Below are positions 50,437 to 59,176 of a stretch of DNA of 64,000 nt, piece by piece. Origin of the DNA: an uncultured Flavobacteriaceae bacterium (GTDB taxonomy: Bacteria; Bacteroidota; Bacteroidia; Flavobacteriales; Flavobacteriaceae). The translations under genes and the position numbers were made by a program. Position 1 is the first letter of the stretch, and every line of letters starts with the position of its first letter. The notes beneath the pieces were generated by a model. That model searched no databases and was not told the DNA's origin. It worked only from the letters and a program-made list of their open reading frames with translations. The stretch is from contig CANMSA010000010.1 of the NCBI GenBank assembly GCA_947500385.1, positions 1-64,000 of the forward strand, written 5' to 3'.

Positions 50437-50886
50437 ATGCAACGAATGAAAGAAAACAAATTTATCTTTTGGCAAAAATGGTTGACCTATGCCAATGTGA
50501 TGACGATCGGGGTAGGAATCTTGGTCGCTTTTGCCGGAAATTCATTTATGTTCGAACTACATAACAGCTTTACCAAAGAAGTGTTCCTACATTCAAATGA
50601 GTTCGATCCAAATGTATTGAAACTGAAAAACTGGCTCTTCGGTATTATTGGGGCAACCATCGTGGGCTATCACGTCTTAATGATCATGATATCTGAAAAC
50701 GCCTTTAAAAAAAAGGAACCTTGGGCCTATAAGGCGATGTGGTTGGGATTACTTTCCTGGTTCTGTATCGACAGCGGCATATCTATCTATTATGGGGCCA
50801 TTCATAATGTAGTGCTAATCAATGTAGTGGCCTTGGTGTTGATCGGACTTCCGTTGGTTATGACACGAAAAGAGTTCAAAATTTGA
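50437..50886 (+). CDS. Four-helix membrane protein
   Basis: 149 residues from ATG 50437 (ATG 50446 possible). Four hydrophobic helices: YANVMTIGVGILVAFAGN, LFGIIGATIVGYHVLMIMI, MWLGLLSWFCIDSGISIYYG, VLINVVALVLIGLPLVM. The upstream reading frame to 50263 crosses a terminator and is excluded. I recognise no family. Last gene before the left 386-bp repeat. Confidence 0.75.
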   Translation: MQRMKENKFIFWQKWLTYANVMTIGVGILVAFAGNSFMFELHNSFTKEVFLHSNEFDPNVLKLKNWLFGIIGATIVGYHVLMIMISENAFKKKEPWAYKAMWLGLLSWFCIDSGISIYYGAIHNVVLINVVALVLIGLPLVMTRKEFKI

Positions 50887-50939
50887 TTCTAGAATGCAGG
50901 GCCCCTTACACTTAACGGCTTGTAGATGAAACCCCGCGA

Positions 50940-51325
50940 CTGGTACGAGCGTCACGCTCCCGCCCGCAAAGAAAGGGGTCTCCTCCTAAAAAGAGTTTAC
51001 CTGTTTTAATCTTGCCCCTAAGAAGATAGCAACCTGTTCTTTTTCTATCGTTAGTCCGCACGCAGTTCGGAACGAGCGGGTACACCCCCCATACGCTCTT
51101 AAACAACAACATAACACCTACAAAAAAGTGTATTTTTTGGTGTGGATATCGGAAAGAAGCATTTGTACTATTTTCCTATCTTCGGGACGCCGCTGTTCTT
51201 TTAGAGGATTGCTCCCCATGGCTTTGGTTGGTTGTATATGAACTACCGATACATCTGTAGCGTGTCAAATGGGTGGGGAATCGTTGTGTTTTACAGCTAT
51301 ATAAACCAGTTGGCAACAATTAAGA
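50940..51325 (+). repeat. 386-bp direct repeat, left copy
   Basis: Begins CTGGTACGAGCGTCACGCTC and is largely identical to 57159-57545 (blocks of dozens of identical bases, e.g. around the CCTACAAAAAAGTGTATTTT hairpin and the CCATGGCTTTGGTTGGTTGT block). Contains a hairpin CACC...AAAAAA-GTGTA-TTTTTTGGTG (51115-51142). Direct orientation; brackets the 51.4-56.9 kb A+T-rich segment. Confidence 0.9.
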
Positions 51326-51370
51326 ACTCGCCCAACGTTTTTTGAGCTTCAACAAAAAAAAGTCTTTATC

Positions 51371-51400
51371 TGCAACTTTTTCTAAACTATCTGGTCTAAT
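51371..51400 (+). promoter_or_regulatory. ECF-type promoter TGCAACTTTT-N13-GTCTAAT (sigma 2 operon)
   Basis: TGCAACTTTT (51371-51380), 13-nt spacer, GTCTAAT (51394-51400), 15 nt before the sigma ATG. Repeated with identical spacing at 52464. -35 'GCAAC' and -10 'GTC' are ECF-like; suggests autoregulation. Confidence 0.7.
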
Positions 51401-51415
51401 ATTTCATAAGAATAA

Positions 51416-52012
51416 ATGAGACAAGACCAATCCACAGACAGAAAACTTGTAAAAAAGGTGTTGGAAGGAAATTCCAATGCCTTTAAAACTATCGTTGTGA
51501 ATACACAAGGTTTGGTCGTTCAAATCATTTATAAAATGATTAAAAATCAAGAAGATAGAGAAGATTTAGCCCAAGAAGTCTTTTTAAAAGCTTATAACAA
51601 ACTTGGGAGTTTTAAGTTCAATTCCAAACTAAGTACTTGGATTGGCACTATTACATACAATACGTGCTTGAATTTTCTTGATAGGAAAAAAATACCGATT
51701 CTAAACATAGTAGATGAAGATGGTTCAGAATCTTGGGATTTAATAGATAAAAAAATTCCTGGCTATAGCAATAGTCAGGTAGAATCATACCTTTTCAGAA
51801 AAGAAAAACATCAAATAATAACATCAGCAATAGAAAATCTCCCACCATTATATCAAACACTGATTACTCTATATCACAATCAAGAACTGAGCTATAAAGA
51901 AATTGGAGAAATTACAAATTTACCTGAAGGAACATTAAAAAACTATTTATACCGAGCGAGAAAACAATTGAAAAACAACCTGTTACATAAATACAAAAGA
52001 GAAGATTTATGA
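51416..52012 (+). CDS. ECF sigma factor (second)
   Basis: 198 residues. Region 2 (~20-90; NQEDREDLAQEVFLKAYNKL, FNSKLSTWIGTITYNTCLNFLDR) and region 4 (~135-190; LPPLYQTLITLYHNQELSYKEI, NLPEGTLKNYLYRARKQLK) are classical ECF. The stop overlaps the anti-sigma start (ATGA at 52009). A+T-rich codon use compared with the 1-50 kb genes. An ECF-like promoter precedes it and recurs before the 52526 gene, so it is probably autoregulatory. Confidence 0.95.
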   Translation: MRQDQSTDRKLVKKVLEGNSNAFKTIVVNTQGLVVQIIYKMIKNQEDREDLAQEVFLKAYNKLGSFKFNSKLSTWIGTITYNTCLNFLDRKKIPILNIVDEDGSESWDLIDKKIPGYSNSQVESYLFRKEKHQIITSAIENLPPLYQTLITLYHNQELSYKEIGEITNLPEGTLKNYLYRARKQLKNNLLHKYKREDL

Positions 52013-52455
52013 AGAATAAACACTTAACAGACAGCGAAATACAACAATTTGCATTTGACAAGGCCGAATGTAAAAAAGAAGTAGTAGAACATATATCTTC
52101 TTGTAGTTTGTGCAAACAAAGAGTAGAAGCTTATTTATTGCTATCAACCTCGATCAAAAGTATACCAGACCCAGCATTAGGATTTGATCTATCTAATAGA
52201 GTAATGATGCAATTTGACACAACTTCAAAAAAGAAAACCTTATTGGATTATTTCGTCTATGCGTTCATTATATTAAGTATAACGGTGGTTGGATTTTGTA
52301 TAGCTTATTTCAGTTCGGTTTTTATCAATTGGTTTAAAGGTAATTCAACAGTTTCGATGGCTTTCCTTATATGTATTGCACTCTCAATTTTAATGATTTT
52401 AATAATCGATATAATGAAATCACACAGTAGAAAAATGAAAATGCTGAAATTTTAA
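52009..52455 (+). CDS. Zinc-finger-type membrane anti-sigma factor
   Basis: 148 residues. N-terminal ASD with the zinc motif HISSCSLCKQRVEAYLLL (HXXXCXXC), then two hydrophobic helices (FVYAFIILSITVVGFCIAYF; VSMAFLICIALSILMILII) and a short basic tail. Overlaps the sigma gene by 4 nt, so translation is coupled and it should hold the 51416 sigma factor at the membrane. Confidence 0.92.
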   Translation: MKNKHLTDSEIQQFAFDKAECKKEVVEHISSCSLCKQRVEAYLLLSTSIKSIPDPALGFDLSNRVMMQFDTTSKKKTLLDYFVYAFIILSITVVGFCIAYFSSVFINWFKGNSTVSMAFLICIALSILMILIIDIMKSHSRKMKMLKF

Positions 52456-52463
52456 GTGTTATC

Positions 52464-52493
52464 TGCAACCTTTATCCAAATGGTCTGTCTAAT
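52464..52493 (+). promoter_or_regulatory. ECF-type promoter TGCAACCTTT-N13-GTCTAAT (second copy)
   Basis: TGCAACCTTT (52464-52473), 13-nt spacer, GTCTAAT (52487-52493), 32 nt before ATG 52526. Same as the element before the sigma gene; makes the 52526 gene a predicted target of sigma 2. Confidence 0.7.
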
Positions 52494-52525
52494 CTTAGTA
52501 AACGACAAGCAAAGAACTTAAGAAT

Positions 52526-52903
52526 ATGAAACTATTATTTTCAACACAAACAGAATATATCGACCCAGATGTATATAAAGTAATTGTGGTAATTTTTATT
52601 ATCGTACTGATAATGTGGTTCACGGTAACAATTTTGAAAAGATTGTTAGAACACAAATTGAAGAATAAAATTCTTGATAAAGAAATATCACAGGATTTAG
52701 CCTCCGCTGTACTAAACACAGAGTCTAACGATAAAACTCAAAACAGCATAAAGTGGTTTATTATTCTTACAACTACAGGAGTAGGTTTATTTATCACCAA
52801 TCAATATCTGCCTTTAGGTTTACATTCTATTGGGATAATGACGATTAGTATAGCCTTTGGATTTCTTCTTTACATTATCTATCTAAAGTTTTTCGGTCAG
52901 TAA
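52526..52903 (+). CDS. Membrane protein, predicted sigma-2 target
   Basis: 125 residues with three hydrophobic helices (VIVVIFIIVLIMWFTVTIL; IKWFIILTTTGVGLFITNQ; IGIMTISIAFGFLLYIIYL) and a polar loop (~38-70). No family recognised. Its start follows the second TGCAACCTTT-N13-GTCTAAT element, so sigma 2 probably transcribes it; small membrane proteins of this type are often envelope stress effectors, but that is inference. Confidence 0.72.
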   Translation: MKLLFSTQTEYIDPDVYKVIVVIFIIVLIMWFTVTILKRLLEHKLKNKILDKEISQDLASAVLNTESNDKTQNSIKWFIILTTTGVGLFITNQYLPLGLHSIGIMTISIAFGFLLYIIYLKFFGQ

Positions 52904-53005
52904 TCTGAAAATCATTTCTTTCTTTCTATTCCGTAGTTATATGACCTCATGGTAATATGAATAGGATATCCCTTGCCAAAAATGAACAAATCAAGCATAA
53001 TCAAA

Positions 53006-54487
53006 ATGAAAAAAACACTATTAATGGTATGGACTATAGTTCTAACATTTTCAGGTATAGCCATAACAAATGCACAACAAGTAATAGTAAACACTACCAG
53101 AATAAACAAAATAGACAAGTACTTAAATGACGGAGTAGAAAACGGATTTTCTGGTGCGGTACTCATTTCCGAAAAAGGCAAACCCAAACTTGCTAAAGGG
53201 TATGGAATGGCGAATAAAGAGGATATTGTTCCCTACACTACCACAACAGTTTCTACTATCGGCTCTGTTACAAAACAATTTACAGCAACCGCTATTCTGA
53301 AACTTGTTGAATTAAATAAACTGGAGCTAACGGATTCAGTACATAAGTTTTTCAAAAACCTACCAGAAGATAAAAGAGAAATTACTATACATCATTTATT
53401 GACGCATACTGCAGGATTTATAGATGTTATTGGCGATGGAGATTTTGATGATATTCCCAGAGATAAATTTTTCAAAACAATATTTTCAACCGAGTTGTTA
53501 CACAAACCAGGTACAAAATACGCTTACTCAAATGTAGGATACAGTATTCTGGCAAGAATTATTGAAATTTCTTCTGGTCAGGATTACGAGAAGTTTTTGA
53601 ACCGATTTTTGTTTAACCCTGCCGGAATGAATCAAACAGGTTACTTTATTCCAAAATGGGATGAAAATAAAATCGCTAAAGGATATTATAAAAACACAAT
53701 GAATGTAGGGACTATGATATCACGATTTAATAAGATTGGGAAAGTAACTTGGACGTTAAAGGGCAATGGTGGTATCCATTCAACTATTGAAGATATGTAT
53801 AAATGGTATCAAGCTTTAAAAAATAACACCATTTTATCCAAAGAATTATTTAAAAAATTGACTACGCCATACATTTTGGAATATGAAGGACAATCAAGTT
53901 ATTATGCATACGGCTGGGCAATCTATAATTCTGATAGAAACACGAAAATTATCAGTCATAATGGAGGAAATGCCGTTTTCTTTCACGACTTTATTTGGTT
54001 ACCAAAAGAAGATATGTTAATAATACAGTTTACTAATGCAAGTAGTAGGGAAACAGAAGTTACTTGGACTATTGAAAAAATGATATTCAATGAGGATTTT
54101 AAACCCGAACCAATAAAAAAGAGTCTTAATAATTTGGTTTTTGATAATCTGGAAACTCGTAACCCTAAGAAAATTAATGAACTGATGTTAATGATTAAGG
54201 AAAAGTATAATTCGTACTTAAAATATTCAGAAAACCTAAATGGACTTGGATATGATGTATTGCGAACAAACAAAAATTCTAAATTGGCTGTGGCACTATT
54301 CAAGCTGAATACAGAACTTTTTCCTGACGAAGGAAATATCTGGGATTCATTAGGAGAGGGTTACATCGCTGATAACCAAAAAGAACAAGCAATAAAAAGT
54401 TACAAAAAGGCATTGGAATTAGCACCAAAAAACGACTGTCATTGGTGTAAATCTTCTGTAAAAGCACTTAATAAATTAAAGAAATAA
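53006..54487 (+). CDS. Serine hydrolase (class C beta-lactamase/PBP-like) with TPR tail
   Basis: 493 residues from ATG 53006 (ATG 52973 and 52982 possible; 53006 gives the best signal peptide TLLMVWTIVLTFSGIAITNA). Beta-lactamase fold with the catalytic SVTK (SxxK), YSN (YxN) in KYAYSNVGYSILARII, and HNGG (HxG). GGVFxxNGEDM-type loops present. A C-terminal TPR (~430-490; GEGYIADNQKEQAIKSYKKALELAPK) may bind partners. Likely a periplasmic esterase/peptidase such as Bacteroidetes 'serine hydrolase' lipases or D-aminopeptidases; true beta-lactamase activity not implied. Confidence 0.92.
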   Translation: MKKTLLMVWTIVLTFSGIAITNAQQVIVNTTRINKIDKYLNDGVENGFSGAVLISEKGKPKLAKGYGMANKEDIVPYTTTTVSTIGSVTKQFTATAILKLVELNKLELTDSVHKFFKNLPEDKREITIHHLLTHTAGFIDVIGDGDFDDIPRDKFFKTIFSTELLHKPGTKYAYSNVGYSILARIIEISSGQDYEKFLNRFLFNPAGMNQTGYFIPKWDENKIAKGYYKNTMNVGTMISRFNKIGKVTWTLKGNGGIHSTIEDMYKWYQALKNNTILSKELFKKLTTPYILEYEGQSSYYAYGWAIYNSDRNTKIISHNGGNAVFFHDFIWLPKEDMLIIQFTNASSRETEVTWTIEKMIFNEDFKPEPIKKSLNNLVFDNLETRNPKKINELMLMIKEKYNSYLKYSENLNGLGYDVLRTNKNSKLAVALFKLNTELFPDEGNIWDSLGEGYIADNQKEQAIKSYKKALELAPKNDCHWCKSSVKALNKLKK

Positions 54488-54511
54488 CTGTTGCCGACGA
54501 CCTGTATAAGC

Positions 54512-54550
54512 AATAGCGGTTTGGGTTTTAACTTAAACCGCTATTCCATT
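54512..54550 (+). terminator. Terminator hairpin
   Basis: AATAGCGGTTT / AAACCGCTATT 11-bp stem after the serine hydrolase, followed by CCATTTTA. The region (from GTTGCCGACGACCTGTATAA at 54490) resembles cassette-end sequences common in Bacteroidetes accessory DNA. Confidence 0.75.
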
Positions 54551-54641
54551 TTAATAAGGTATATTGTATTCCGAAAGGTAGTTTTATAAAAGTCCACTAC
54601 TGCTCAAACAAAAGAGCGTTACATGCAAGCCAAAGAATACC

Positions 54642-55385
54642 GTGAATAAATTATCATTCAAAAACCAAAAAGAAGCTTTTCCACTTCATTTTCATCCTGA
54701 ATTTTGCATATCGATAATCAAAAGTGGTGTAGAACTAATCAATATTCGGGAAAAACAATTTGTTGGAAACGTGAATGATATTACTATTACGCACCCCTAC
54801 GAACTGCACTCGAATCCTTTATATTCTTCCACAAATTTGCTATCGTTCGATACGTTGTATATTTCAGATGAAACGGTGAGAGCAATACTCCCTTTAGGAC
54901 AAACCGTACATTTTGAGTATAGAGTTATCCGAAATGGCGAATTGAATGCGTTGTTTGAAAACCTAATGCATCCTGAAGATAGTGCTGTTGGGGACTTACT
55001 ACAAAAGTTTATTTTGCATTTATCATCTTTTGGCGAGTTGACCACAAAATCAAAGATTAGAAAACCACTAGCATACTGGGACAATATTGACACCTACATT
55101 GAACAGAATATAAAAGAAATTATATCCTTAGAGAAATTGGCAGAAGTTGTAAATCTTAATAAATATAGCTTTGCAAGAAAGTTTAAAGAAACGACCGGTA
55201 TTTCCCCAATCCATTACACTTTAATGAAAAAGGTCTTTCATTGTAAAAAAACCTTAACGAAGAAATGTTCGATTACAGAGAAAGCTTATGAATATAATTT
55301 TACCGACACTTCCCATTTTTCAAAATCATTCAAAAGATTTATTGGTGTAAGACCCAAAACCTTCCAAAATGAGTTCTTGACCTAA
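54642..55385 (+). CDS. AraC-family regulator with cupin N-terminus
   Basis: 247 residues from GTG 54642. Cupin-like sensor (~10-130; PLHFHPEFCISIIKSGVELI) and AraC HTH (~150-245; SLEKLAEVVNLNKYSFARKF, AYEYNFTDTSHFSKSFKRFIG). GTG is used because the protein begins at the usual cupin strand and no in-frame ATG lies nearby. Within the A+T-rich island, before the third S41 gene 66 nt downstream, which it may control. Confidence 0.9.
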   Translation: MNKLSFKNQKEAFPLHFHPEFCISIIKSGVELINIREKQFVGNVNDITITHPYELHSNPLYSSTNLLSFDTLYISDETVRAILPLGQTVHFEYRVIRNGELNALFENLMHPEDSAVGDLLQKFILHLSSFGELTTKSKIRKPLAYWDNIDTYIEQNIKEIISLEKLAEVVNLNKYSFARKFKETTGISPIHYTLMKKVFHCKKTLTKKCSITEKAYEYNFTDTSHFSKSFKRFIGVRPKTFQNEFLT

Positions 55386-55450
55386 AAAGTCAATATTATA
55401 CCAATCCAGACCGTATAATTTTCTTCCTTTTGTCAAAAATCAATTGATAA

Positions 55451-56923
55451 ATGAAGAAAGCAATACTGGTCTCCACCCTATTCCATGTCATTTCGATAAC
55501 CGTTGCACAGGATTATGGTTCTCTAAAAAAGATCGACAACCACTTACTGCTGCAAGATTTAGAATTACTTCATCAAGGTCTTGACAAACATCATTCGGGA
55601 ATGTATTGGTATACCCATAAAGATAGTGTCGATAATGCGTTTTCAAATGCAAAAATGAACATCAACAAAGACTTAAATGAGATTGAATTTTTTAATATCG
55701 TTGCACCCTTGGTTGGTCTTTCAAGAGAAGACCATACCAATATTGAATTTTCAAAAGAAACAGAAACGTTCTTAGTTGATGAAGCACGTTATCTTCCACT
55801 AAATGTCATTTTTCTTAATAAGAGAATGTATGTTTCCAAAGAGAGTAACTTGTATCATAAACCTCTTCTCGGTCATGAAATTTTGAGTATAAATGGTGAA
55901 AATCCTTTAGAGTTGTTGAATGAACTCGGAGAACTTTTTGCCTCAGACGGATTTATTAAAGCGGTCAAATTTTCCGATTTAAATGGGTTTTCATTTTCAA
56001 GACATCATTTTCTTAAATATGGCTTTATAAATGAATACCATATAGCGGTTAAAGATTCGAATGGCCTAATTACTGAGTTAAAATTAAAATCACAAAAACT
56101 AATAGATTTTAAAAACAGTCTAGCCGATAATGAAAAAAGCAAGACGAACAACGAAAACTTAGAATTTAAAATATTGAATGACACCATTGCTTATTTAGGG
56201 GTTCATACGTTTTCTAACGGCTTATACAAACAAAATGAAATCCATCAAAATCTATCGAACTTTTTAGAAAAAAGCTTTGAGACAATTGAGGAATCAAAAA
56301 TTAGCAATCTAATTGTAGATGTAAGTAATAATGGTGGTGGCAATGAGGGTAATGAAAATCTATTATTTTCTTATCTCGCCGATAACTATGAAAAATATAA
56401 ATCTGTTTGTGCTAAGAGCCAAGTTTCGATTCTCGATAATGAAATTGACAAGCCTATAAAACTTAAGACTTTCGGTTTCTTTGAAAGGATTTTTGCAAAT
56501 GATAAAATGAGTGACGGAAGCTATTGTCGAAAATCTAACAAGGGATTTGGCTTAATGGCGTATAAGAAAGAACCAAAATATAAATATAAAGGTGAACTTT
56601 TTGTCATCATTAGCCCTGTAACCTATTCTGGTGGCAGTGAATTTTCAAATATGATTAAAACTAGTAATCGAGGCATTTTTGTTGGCGAGGAAACAGGTGG
56701 TGGATATTATGGAAATACAAGCGGCTACAGTAGTGAATTGGTTTTACCACATTCAAAATTGTTGATCGATATTCCCGCTCTAAAATTCGAAATGAATGTT
56801 CAAAATGGTGAATTCGGAAGAGGCATCATTCCGGACTTTATAGTGGTTCCGACCATCAAGGAATACCTAACAGGACAGAATCTTCCTATTGAATTCATAC
56901 TGAATGGTAAGGCTGGCAGGTAA
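55451..56923 (+). CDS. S41-family peptidase, secreted
   Basis: 490 residues. Signal peptide (AILVSTLFHVISITVAQ), S41 core LIVDVSNNGGGNEGNEN, nucleophile region ISPVTYSGGSEFSNMIKTS (Ser in SGGSE) and VGEETGGGYYGNTSGYSSELV. A central non-conserved domain precedes the core. Related to the S41 proteins at 41.7 and 43.2 kb only in the core. A+T-rich. Downstream of AraC. Substrate unknown. Confidence 0.9.
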   Translation: MKKAILVSTLFHVISITVAQDYGSLKKIDNHLLLQDLELLHQGLDKHHSGMYWYTHKDSVDNAFSNAKMNINKDLNEIEFFNIVAPLVGLSREDHTNIEFSKETETFLVDEARYLPLNVIFLNKRMYVSKESNLYHKPLLGHEILSINGENPLELLNELGELFASDGFIKAVKFSDLNGFSFSRHHFLKYGFINEYHIAVKDSNGLITELKLKSQKLIDFKNSLADNEKSKTNNENLEFKILNDTIAYLGVHTFSNGLYKQNEIHQNLSNFLEKSFETIEESKISNLIVDVSNNGGGNEGNENLLFSYLADNYEKYKSVCAKSQVSILDNEIDKPIKLKTFGFFERIFANDKMSDGSYCRKSNKGFGLMAYKKEPKYKYKGELFVIISPVTYSGGSEFSNMIKTSNRGIFVGEETGGGYYGNTSGYSSELVLPHSKLLIDIPALKFEMNVQNGEFGRGIIPDFIVVPTIKEYLTGQNLPIEFILNGKAGR

Positions 56924-57563
56924 AAAGGGGGCCTAAGAAAAGCCATAGGCTAGCTTCCTAAAGTTGATCACCATTTTCTTTCTTGCTTTAAACCACTTTT
57001 TTTCTTTTTGACCTAACTTGCTCGGCATCCTATATGCACCTCCGAATACCTGGGGTCACCAGTATCTGCATGATTTTATGTTATACTAAGTTCGGTCACT
57101 TGCTAACGGATGCGATCACTACCAAGGGCAGGCTGAAGACTCTCCCATTTTTCCCCCGCTGGTACGAGCGTCACGCTCGTGCCCCAAAGAAGGCGGTCTT
57201 GTCTTAAAAAGAGTTTACCCTTTTTAAATTGAACCTAAAAAAATAGCAACCTGTTCTTTTTCTATCTTTATTATGCACATGGTTCGGAACGAGCGGGTAC
57301 ACACCCCATACGCTCTTAAACAACAACATCACACCTACAAAAAAGTGTATTTTTTGGTGTGGATATCGGAAAGAAGCATTTGTACTATTTTCCTATCTTC
57401 GGGACGCCGCTGTTCTTTCCAAGGATGGCTCCCCATGGCTTTGGTTGGTTGTATATCAACTACCGATACATCTGTAGCGTGTCAAATTGGTTGGGAATCG
57501 TTGTATTTTACAGCTAAATAAACAAGTTGTAGAGCATTTAAGAATCAACCGAAATAATTTATA
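56924..57563. other. Long noncoding region containing right repeat
   Basis: 640 nt. 56924-57158 is A+T-rich with nothing recognisable. 57159-57545 is the right copy of the 386-bp repeat. No gene supported; the frame opening in the repeat is broken in the left copy. Confidence 0.6.
57159..57545 (+). repeat. 386-bp direct repeat, right copy
   Basis: Starts CTGGTACGAGCGTCACGCTC like the left copy at 50940. It contains the 10-bp hairpin GGTACGAGCG-TCA-CGCTCGTGCC (57161-57183), a REP-like palindrome, and ends AGCATTTAAGAATC where the left copy reads CAATTAAGAA. A mostly open frame in this copy is interrupted by TGA in the left copy, so it is not coding. Confidence 0.9.
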
Positions 57564-58133
57564 ATGGAGCTTACAAGACATTGTGCTTTATGTGAAAATG
57601 AAATTACCAGTCTGAAAAAAGGCGTGACTTGTAAGTTAACTAAGAAAAAACCCGATTTCATTAAAAGTTGTAGGGACATTAAATTGAATGAAAAGTTTGA
57701 ACAAGATTTGCTTACTATTCTTCTTGAATTGGAACGAATAAGTAAATTTAGAAATAGAGAATATTTGACCTTTTTCGTTTTATTAGTTATCGGAATATTT
57801 GCAATAATGGGAAACAAGGTTTTTGCTGAATGGCGACCAAATTCACCTTATTATTGGTTGGATAGATTCCTTCCAATTGCAGTCGGAATTACAATAATAA
57901 TGATTGCTTTTTTTAATTTAAGCAGTTTTATGAATAAGCGGAAAATTGCTCTAACCAAAAAAAATAAAATTGATTCTGTTTTGGAAAAATACCAAATTAG
58001 TTATAAAACAAAATTTAACTACAAAGAAAAAATTCACGGAGACCAAAATATTGAAATTATAATGGAATATAAAAACTGGACAAAAAAACGCACTACAACA
58101 ATGGCTATAATTAATACGGGTTTTGGGCTATAA
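57564..58133 (+). CDS. Two-helix membrane protein with Cys motif
   Basis: 189 residues. The N-terminal Cys/Lys block (HCALCENEITSLKKGVTC... DFIKSC) could bind zinc. Two transmembrane helices follow (EYLTFFVLLVIGIFAIMG; FLPIAVGITIIMIAFFNL), then a basic soluble tail. No family recognised. First gene after the right repeat, A+T-rich, single-gene unit. Possibly a cassette-type accessory gene. Confidence 0.65.
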   Translation: MELTRHCALCENEITSLKKGVTCKLTKKKPDFIKSCRDIKLNEKFEQDLLTILLELERISKFRNREYLTFFVLLVIGIFAIMGNKVFAEWRPNSPYYWLDRFLPIAVGITIIMIAFFNLSSFMNKRKIALTKKNKIDSVLEKYQISYKTKFNYKEKIHGDQNIEIIMEYKNWTKKRTTTMAIINTGFGL

Positions 58134-58296
58134 AGCTAAGGTTTTGTTTATTTAGAGTGTCCGCCAAATCTTTTGGATTTGGATTTTAAAATTGAAAAGA
58201 TAAAAACAAACAAAAAGATTCGGCCAATCGCTTAAAGGGAAACAAAAGCGCACTTTTATTCCCGTACTAATCATAGCCGAGACCTTTACGGCACAT

Positions 58297-59130
58297 ATGC
58301 AACAAAGATTAATCATATTAGCACTACTATTTATCTCAATGGGACTTTTTAGCTTTTCGAAAAAGGAGAAAATTCAAGAAAACAGATCGAACTCACCAAT
58401 TCTGGGAATGGTGTTGCTTAAAGAAGCCCACCCGCTTGATATTTCTAAAGTAGTTACCGAACTAGAAACCCAATGGGGATTAACGGTAAAAGAAGAAAGT
58501 GAAAATTCAGGTGAGACTGCAATAATTGAAATCGACGAATATAGAATTGCTGTTGGATTGATAGCAGCACCTATTCCGACGGACGAGGCTATTACTGCCG
58601 CCCAATATAATTTTTTCTGGGACAACGGGGCTGACCAAGTCAAAAAGCATAAAGCTCATCTTATTTTGTCTATACTGAATGCTGGAGAAAATGCCGTGAG
58701 GGAGAACATTTTGTTTAGCAAAGTTGCTAGTACCATTTTAAGTAATAGTAAATCTATAGGAATCTATATTGGAGCTAGGTCTTTGGCAATCGAAAAGGAT
58801 TTCTACATAGCAAGTGTACAGAATATGAGTACGGAAGACTTGCCATTGTATATTTGGCTGTATTTTGGATTAACAGGTGAAAACGAAAAGCGATCCGTAT
58901 ACACGTATGGACTTAAGGATTTTGGCAAAAAAGAAATGGAGATACTTAATTCAACTAAGGGCCACGGAGAGTTGAGCGACCTGATATATAATTTAGCACA
59001 TTACGTAATTGGACATAATGTAGCCCTAAAGGATGGGGAAACAATAGGCTTTTCTGCCGAACAAAAGCTGAAAATTTCAGAATCTAAAGGTGTCTTCTTA
59101 GATGGTACAACTTTTAAAATTGAGTATTAA
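58297..59130 (+). CDS. DUF4261-like protein
   Basis: 277 residues. N-terminal hydrophobic segment IILALLFISMGLFSFS (signal or anchor), then SPILGMVLLKEAHPLDISKV, IPTDEAITAAQYNFFWDNGAD and SIGIYIGARSLAIEKDFYI with LYIWLYFGLTGENEKRSVYTYGLKDFGKKEMEI split over this region. This matches, from memory, DUF4261, often an immunity-type protein against polymorphic toxins. An exported version is unusual. Intergenic palindromes flank it (CCAAATC/GATTTGG at 58169; terminator 59145). Confidence 0.75.
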   Translation: MQQRLIILALLFISMGLFSFSKKEKIQENRSNSPILGMVLLKEAHPLDISKVVTELETQWGLTVKEESENSGETAIIEIDEYRIAVGLIAAPIPTDEAITAAQYNFFWDNGADQVKKHKAHLILSILNAGENAVRENILFSKVASTILSNSKSIGIYIGARSLAIEKDFYIASVQNMSTEDLPLYIWLYFGLTGENEKRSVYTYGLKDFGKKEMEILNSTKGHGELSDLIYNLAHYVIGHNVALKDGETIGFSAEQKLKISESKGVFLDGTTFKIEY

Positions 59131-59144
59131 ATACGTGCTGTAAG

Positions 59145-59176
59145 AAAACCTAAACATAATATGGACTTTAGGTTTT
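59145..59176 (+). terminator. Intrinsic terminator
   Basis: AAAACCTAAA / TTTAGGTTTT 10-bp stem after the DUF4261-like gene. Confidence 0.82.

Larger units (their letters stand above)
50887..51415. other. Long noncoding region containing left repeat
   Basis: 529 nt with no supported gene. Most is the left copy of the 386-bp repeat; 51326-51370 holds GTTGGCAACAATTAAG-type sequence (start ~51309) and CCCAACGTTTTTTG, reminiscent of cassette-boundary sequences I have seen in Bacteroidetes. The sigma promoter follows at 51371. Confidence 0.6.

Noticed and set aside
57273-57521. 82-codon frame inside the right 386-bp repeat
   Set aside because: In the left copy the start Met is missing and the matching codon before the end is TGA (GTATATGAA versus GTATATCAA), so it is not conserved as coding.
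51326-57563. Integron cassette array (attC sites)
   Set aside because: GTTGGCAAC and CCCAACG-type ends were noticed, but no integrase and no clear 7-nt core pairs; left only as a weak possibility.
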